Origin: a virus
Virus record (IMG/VR): IMGVR_UViG_3300021964_000516
Span: 1 to 24,382 of that record
Reading direction: 5' to 3' (one strand)
DNA length: 24,382 nt
The notes under the pieces were generated by a model. It ran no database searches and had not been told where the DNA came from. It saw nothing but the letters and a program-made list of their open reading frames with translations. A program made the translations under genes and the position numbers. This document shows, one piece after another, positions 20,907 through 24,382 of the stretch; position 1 is the first letter of the stretch, and each line of letters begins with the position of its first letter.

Positions 20907-22937
20907 TTAATACTTTGGAAAAGCTGATTCTGGTGGATTAAAGTCTTCGGTATATACAGCCTTTCTAGTAATTCTAAATTGATCCATAAAGCCTTCTGCA
21001 TTTCCTACTGAGGTGTTGCCCAGCTTCATTTTTAAGCCACCGTTCATAAGGCTAAAGCTAGTAAATGAGCTATCAGACCCAACAGATTCACCATTAATGT
21101 AAAGAGTCATTACTCCAGAGCTAACAACAACAGCAATATGATCCCAATTATTTGTCGTAAGAGCGCCACTAGAGCTAGATATACTTACTACATCTGCGCC
21201 ACTTTTTTTCAATAGCGTTCTAACGGAACCTCCGCTAAGCCTATCTATTGAAAAGTAATTGCTACTATTTAAAAAAACTTGAAATAACCCAGCGTTAGTT
21301 GTGGTTGTGCCATAAAACCAAAACTCAATTGTTATATCTTCTTCGAATGTTGAAATTAAAGGCTGTGTGTGAACAGCCTGTAAATAATCGCTAGCTGAAG
21401 TTGTATCAAATCGAAGAGAGGTATTTCCAAATTTAGCTTGCGTATTAGTCAGCTTACAATCGCCTTCACTGCTGAAATTAAAGTTTCCAGCCAGATCATA
21501 AATCTTGCCATCATCATAGAATTGATAATGCGCTGTTGCAGATGTAGGGCTAAATCCACCAGCAGAAGATGGAACGCTTGAAACAATGCTGGAGTCATTT
21601 GCTGATCTAACATACCAATCAGAATAGAATGCCGATGCTCCACCACCGGCAATCCGGCTCATAATAAATGAATCGCCACCTAAAGCACCGCTTTCACTAA
21701 TGGAGCCAACACTTGATCCATTTAAATAAAATGTGCCAGAGCTACTTCCTTTGTGAAACCCAACCCAATTCCAAGAATTAAAATTAAATGTTTGGCTTGT
21801 ATTTCCATATACAAAGTTTGGGCTTCCATTCCAGTAATAAAAAATCAAACGACCATTGCTAAGTGTGCCAAACGAAAAATATTCTGTGCTTGTGCTAAGT
21901 TGCCCAACCCCAATAAATGCGCCATTGCCATTATTTGTAGTTCGATTGCCCTTTAAATAAACCCAAGCCGCAAACGTCATTGAGCTTGCATGGATACTGG
22001 TGCTAATACCTGTCGAAAAATAACTGTTGCGATTTTGTCCATCACAAAAAACAGAGCCACCGTCAGTTGATGGATCAAGTGCGGATGAATTTCTAAACGG
22101 ACTATATGCAACAACCTCTGGGCCATTAACATTACTGCTAAGCTCAATCGTTCTGGTCGAATCGCCATTATCAATAAATCTATTTGACTGAAGGCAAAGA
22201 AATTTTTCGGTATAGCTGGGGCTACTTGTAAGAGGCGAAGTTGGCGGGGTAAACGCGCTTGTATATATAGCAGTTCCACTAACAACCCTTACATTAGAAA
22301 GGTAGCCCCTAAAATAACCAAGAGTGCCATATGCTACGCGCAGGCCATTGTTACCACTGTAATTTGCAGAATCAGAAAATGATCCAGATTTGGCGCTTTG
22401 AGAAACACCATCAAAATAAACAGAAACAGTGCCGCTATCCCTAACAATAGCGACATGATGCCATGCGCCATCAATTATTCCAGAGGCGTCAACAGTCCAT
22501 TTATTCGTAGTATTTGCATCATTCCAACACAAATCACTACTAACAAGTACAACGCCCCACCAAGCAGAGCCTGTTCCAGACGTTGGAATAAAAATAGTGC
22601 CAGCAGTGTCTGTAGTGTTTATCCAAAACTCAACGGTAAAGTCGCCACTTCCAATATCAGTACCCGTAGTGCCAACGTCTAAGTAGTTGTCGCCTTCAAA
22701 ATAAACAGACCAATTATCGCCATACGGACTAAATGATCCGGGCGCTGGGCTAATATTGGAAACTTTTTGAGGTGTTAATGAGTCACCGCCTAATGTCCTT
22801 GTAAAAGAATCGTTGTTATCGCCAGAAGACCCCTCAAAATCCATAAGGCAAATAACGTCATTAAAATCAACGTCTGGGGCATCTGGAAGACCACCACCTC
22901 CCGAAGCCTGAATTAATTTTTTAGCTACGCTACTCAT
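20907..22937 (-). CDS. Tail fibre-like protein with three LamG (concanavalin-like) domains, 676 aa
   Basis: A Ser/Gly-rich beta-sandwich protein likely to contact host surface glycans. Domain 1 (about residues 75-235) has FTVEFWINTTD, HHVAIVRDSGTVSVYFDG and YLSNVRVVSG...YTSAFTPP. Domain 2 (about 293-445) has MTFAAWVYLKG and a FYLNGSSVGS edge. Domain 3 (about 500-672) has ITIEFWFYGT, WDHIAVVVSSGVMTLYING and FMDQFRITRKAVYT. The F-x-V/I-E-F-W and D-x-H-x-A-V strands are typical LamG/Laminin_G_3 motifs. A short N-terminus (SSVAKKLIQASGG) may attach to the virion. It overlaps the start of the upstream fibre gene by 4 bases. No catalytic motif is seen, so binding rather than depolymerisation is inferred. 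Confidence 0.85.
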   Translation of the reverse strand: MSSVAKKLIQASGGGGLPDAPDVDFNDVICLMDFEGSSGDNNDSFTRTLGGDSLTPQKVSNISPAPGSFSPYGDNWSVYFEGDNYLDVGTTGTDIGSGDFTVEFWINTTDTAGTIFIPTSGTGSAWWGVVLVSSDLCWNDANTTNKWTVDASGIIDGAWHHVAIVRDSGTVSVYFDGVSQSAKSGSFSDSANYSGNNGLRVAYGTLGYFRGYLSNVRVVSGTAIYTSAFTPPTSPLTSSPSYTEKFLCLQSNRFIDNGDSTRTIELSSNVNGPEVVAYSPFRNSSALDPSTDGGSVFCDGQNRNSYFSTGISTSIHASSMTFAAWVYLKGNRTTNNGNGAFIGVGQLSTSTEYFSFGTLSNGRLIFYYWNGSPNFVYGNTSQTFNFNSWNWVGFHKGSSSGTFYLNGSSVGSISESGALGGDSFIMSRIAGGGASAFYSDWYVRSANDSSIVSSVPSSAGGFSPTSATAHYQFYDDGKIYDLAGNFNFSSEGDCKLTNTQAKFGNTSLRFDTTSASDYLQAVHTQPLISTFEEDITIEFWFYGTTTTNAGLFQVFLNSSNYFSIDRLSGGSVRTLLKKSGADVVSISSSSGALTTNNWDHIAVVVSSGVMTLYINGESVGSDSSFTSFSLMNGGLKMKLGNTSVGNAEGFMDQFRITRKAVYTEDFNPPESAFPKY

Positions 22938-23596
22938 CCAAGTGCTTGCCCCGCTGTAAAGCCGTAATAGGTTGTTCCGCCGTCATGCGTATAAAACACA
23001 AAAACATCCACAGCACTGGCTGTTGCTGTAAGCGTAGGTGCTGTAGCACTAGGCCAATCTACTGACGCAGGCCATGTTATTGTGTAACCAGATGCACTAG
23101 CATCTTGGACAACCTTCAACGTAAATGCAGATACTTTACCGCTTGCCGCAGGATTACTAAAAGTATAAGTAGTGTTCCCAGATAACGTGTGAACAAAATT
23201 AGTACCATCCTGCAAATTTATTGTTACGGTTGTTCCAGATAAAGTTGTTGATTCTTCAATCATTCCATTATCAAAAGTCACTACGCCATTAGAATCTGCT
23301 GTGATCGCCTTTGACGCTTCTGATGTTCCCAGCGTTGTAATATCTAAATAGTTAATTTCTGCTGTAGTTGCTGTAACGCCATCTAATATATTAAGTTCGG
23401 TTGCTGTTGCTGTAACGCTTAAATCAGACAAACTGGAAACAGTGCCTTTAGCGTCAAGTTGTGTTTGAATGGCTGATGTAACACCATCTGTATAATTAAG
23501 CTCTGTTACATCAGATGTAATCCCATCTAAAGCATTCAGTTCTGTAGCAGTCGCTGTAACTGCGGCTAAGTCTGCAATTGTTCTAGCATTACTCAT
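22934..23596 (-). CDS. Tail fibre-like repeat protein, 220 aa
   Basis: The N-terminal half contains four 13-residue-spaced copies of the T/A-E-L/I-N-x-x-D element (ATELNALDGIT, TELNYTDGVT, ATELNILDGVT, AEINYLDITT), a repeat seen in phage fibre-type proteins, and a SAIQTQLDAKG segment. The C-terminal half is Thr/Ser/Ala-rich beta sequence with YTITWPASVDWP and a terminal TTYYGFTAGQ, resembling the end domain of phage collar/fibre proteins. ATG 23596 has GGAG spaced 9 bases away. Attachment to the LamG protein is suggested only by gene order and 4-base overlap. Confidence 0.8.
   Translation of the reverse strand: MSNARTIADLAAVTATATELNALDGITSDVTELNYTDGVTSAIQTQLDAKGTVSSLSDLSVTATATELNILDGVTATTAEINYLDITTLGTSEASKAITADSNGVVTFDNGMIEESTTLSGTTVTINLQDGTNFVHTLSGNTTYTFSNPAASGKVSAFTLKVVQDASASGYTITWPASVDWPSATAPTLTATASAVDVFVFYTHDGGTTYYGFTAGQALG
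23327..23560 (-). repeat. Four ELN-x-x-DG fibre repeats
   Basis: Residues 13-90 of the 220-aa fibre protein. Two pairs of units have a 13-residue internal spacing, and the two pairs are 48 residues apart (VTATATELN at 13-21 and 61-69). Confidence 0.75.
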
Positions 23597-23602
23597 GTTT
23601 TA

Positions 23603-23887
23603 TTACTCCGATGGTTTGGTAGGCCATGTAATAGTATTAGGAAATCCTGCTTGTGCTGTCACATCACGAAGGGCTTGGCGGTATGCCACCCACTCTGCGG
23701 ATAAAGTTAGATCAGCACCTGCTCGCCAATCCGTATCAGCTAATAATCTATTTCTTTTGGCACGTTCTTTTTCTGCCTTTCGGTTGTCAGCATCCGCAGT
23801 CCATGCCGCTTCTGCCGCATCAAATTCAGCTTCTTCTTCAGCAGTAAAAGGGACGTTCCCATTAGCCGTTGCGTGGTATCTAGTCAT
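23603..23887 (-). CDS. Tail assembly chaperone-like protein, 94 aa
   Basis: An Ala/Glu-rich helix (EEEAEFDAAEAAWTADADNR) precedes RNRLLADTDW and the terminal YRQALRDVTAQAGFPNTITW, matching the Phage_tail_APC pattern (R-x-x-L-L-x-x-x-D at the start and WP at the end). It is a paralogue of the C-terminus of the 168-aa protein at 20387-20893. ATG 23887 has AAGGG about 6 bases upstream. It sits between the partial tail protein and the fibre repeat protein; a role in folding or attaching fibres is inference. Confidence 0.8.
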   Translation of the reverse strand: MTRYHATANGNVPFTAEEEAEFDAAEAAWTADADNRKAEKERAKRNRLLADTDWRAGADLTLSAEWVAYRQALRDVTAQAGFPNTITWPTKPSE

Positions 23888-23896
23888 ATTTTACCC

Positions 23897-24382
23897 TTAT
23901 CCGTTAGTAATTCCGTAAAGACGAAACTTTCCGTTAAATGTCCCTGCTGATACCGTAAAACGTATACCTGTCAATGCGCCAGTGTTTGAGTTTTGGCCTA
24001 TGCCGTATACATAGTGGATATCGTTATCGTCCTCATAATAACTACCTTCAAACCTTATAACGTGGCGGGCTGATGTATCGGTAGGGTTGTATATACTAAA
24101 CTCAAAATTTGCGCTTGCATGACTAGCATTGCCTGTGCCTTGAGCAACAATAATATTAGAAGCATTACCAAACCCGTTGCTGTATGTGCTGGCGGAACCG
24201 TCTGTGTCCATTCTTCTGAGTACATGATCATAAGTACTGGTCGTTATATATGATCCGCCAATCTTTAATAGCGCGCGAAATTGCGCGCCATCACTACTTA
24301 CGGTCATGTCGCTTATTATCAGCTTGTATGCGTCATAGGTAGAATCAAACGTAGTTTCTATATCTACAGTTGATGCACCGCT
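23897..24382 (-). CDS. Tail/fibre-like structural protein (5' end outside window)
   Basis: The frame is open to the window edge (25 more codons beyond the first internal ATG at 24307, reading SGASTVDIETTFDSTYDAYK and LIISDMTVSSDG), so the gene continues upstream and 24307 is not a real start. The recognisable pattern, TFDSTYDAYKLIISD followed by SSDGAQFRALL, IGGSYITTS and a terminal beta-rich GKFRLYGI, is common in marine phage virion proteins with unknown ligand. No transmembrane segment or enzyme motif is seen. By position it belongs to the tail/fibre block. Confidence 0.7.
   Translation of the reverse strand, partial: SGASTVDIETTFDSTYDAYKLIISDMTVSSDGAQFRALLKIGGSYITTSTYDHVLRRMDTDGSASTYSNGFGNASNIIVAQGTGNASHASANFEFSIYNPTDTSARHVIRFEGSYYEDDNDIHYVYGIGQNSNTGALTGIRFTVSAGTFNGKFRLYGITNG

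Noticed and set aside
1-24382. Search by eye for T7-type promoters, tRNAs, att sites, integrase or other lysogeny genes
   Set aside because: None seen. Promoters and att sites cannot be excluded without a motif search across the full genome.

Overview
The window looks like part of a tailed phage (Caudoviricetes) genome, most likely a podovirus with a T7-like replication module that infects a marine Gram-negative bacterium. The evidence is a T7-type family A DNA polymerase, a T7 gp3-type endonuclease I, a coenzyme-B12-type (class II) ribonucleotide reductase, LamG-bearing tail proteins, and several small conserved families that I associate with marine phages. Terminase, portal, capsid, primase-helicase and RNA polymerase genes are not in the window, so genus-level placement is inference. 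A marine podovirus of the HMO-2011-like or pelagiphage kind is my best guess. Coding is almost gap-free: no stretch over 100 bases lacks a gene. I see no tRNA, rRNA, CRISPR, IS element or convincing hairpin terminator.

Left third, plus strand (1-7517), the DNA metabolism module: the C-terminal part of DNA polymerase (5' end outside the window), a T5orf172/GIY-YIG-like protein, a RecB/Cas4-like PD-(D/E)XK nuclease with a C-terminal Cys cluster, an 89-aa hypothetical, a 46-aa small protein, a T7 endonuclease I homologue, a basic 52-aa protein, a 59-aa DUF1289 Cys-rich protein, class II RNR, a 75-aa hypothetical, and a secreted metzincin-type metalloprotease. Most of these genes overlap or abut. 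Several use GTG or TTG starts with good Shine-Dalgarno sequences.

Right two thirds, minus strand (7514-24382), the virion and lysis module, read from right to left: a partial tail or fibre-like protein, a tail chaperone-like protein, a repeat-containing fibre protein, a three-LamG-domain fibre protein, a second tail chaperone-like protein, a four-gene lysis block (TM protein, coiled-coil/TM protein, holin, M15 peptidase endolysin), a 932-aa protein with an exact 46-unit 11-residue repeat, a 402-aa protein with an antimicrobial-peptide-like N-terminus, a 198-aa acidic protein, a 481-aa protein, a 1395-aa giant protein, then four small proteins. The 402/198/481/1395-aa series is my candidate for internal virion (DNA-ejection) proteins, by size and order, similar to T7 gp14-gp15-gp16.

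The two modules converge tail to tail at a CTAG in which the two TAG stop codons overlap (7514-7517), leaving no room for a terminator. The most notable items are the uninterrupted hendecad array (16164-17681), the phage-encoded secreted zinc metalloprotease (6255-7517), the DUF1289 gene nested over the RNR start, and the small-protein domain fused to the end of the 1395-aa protein.
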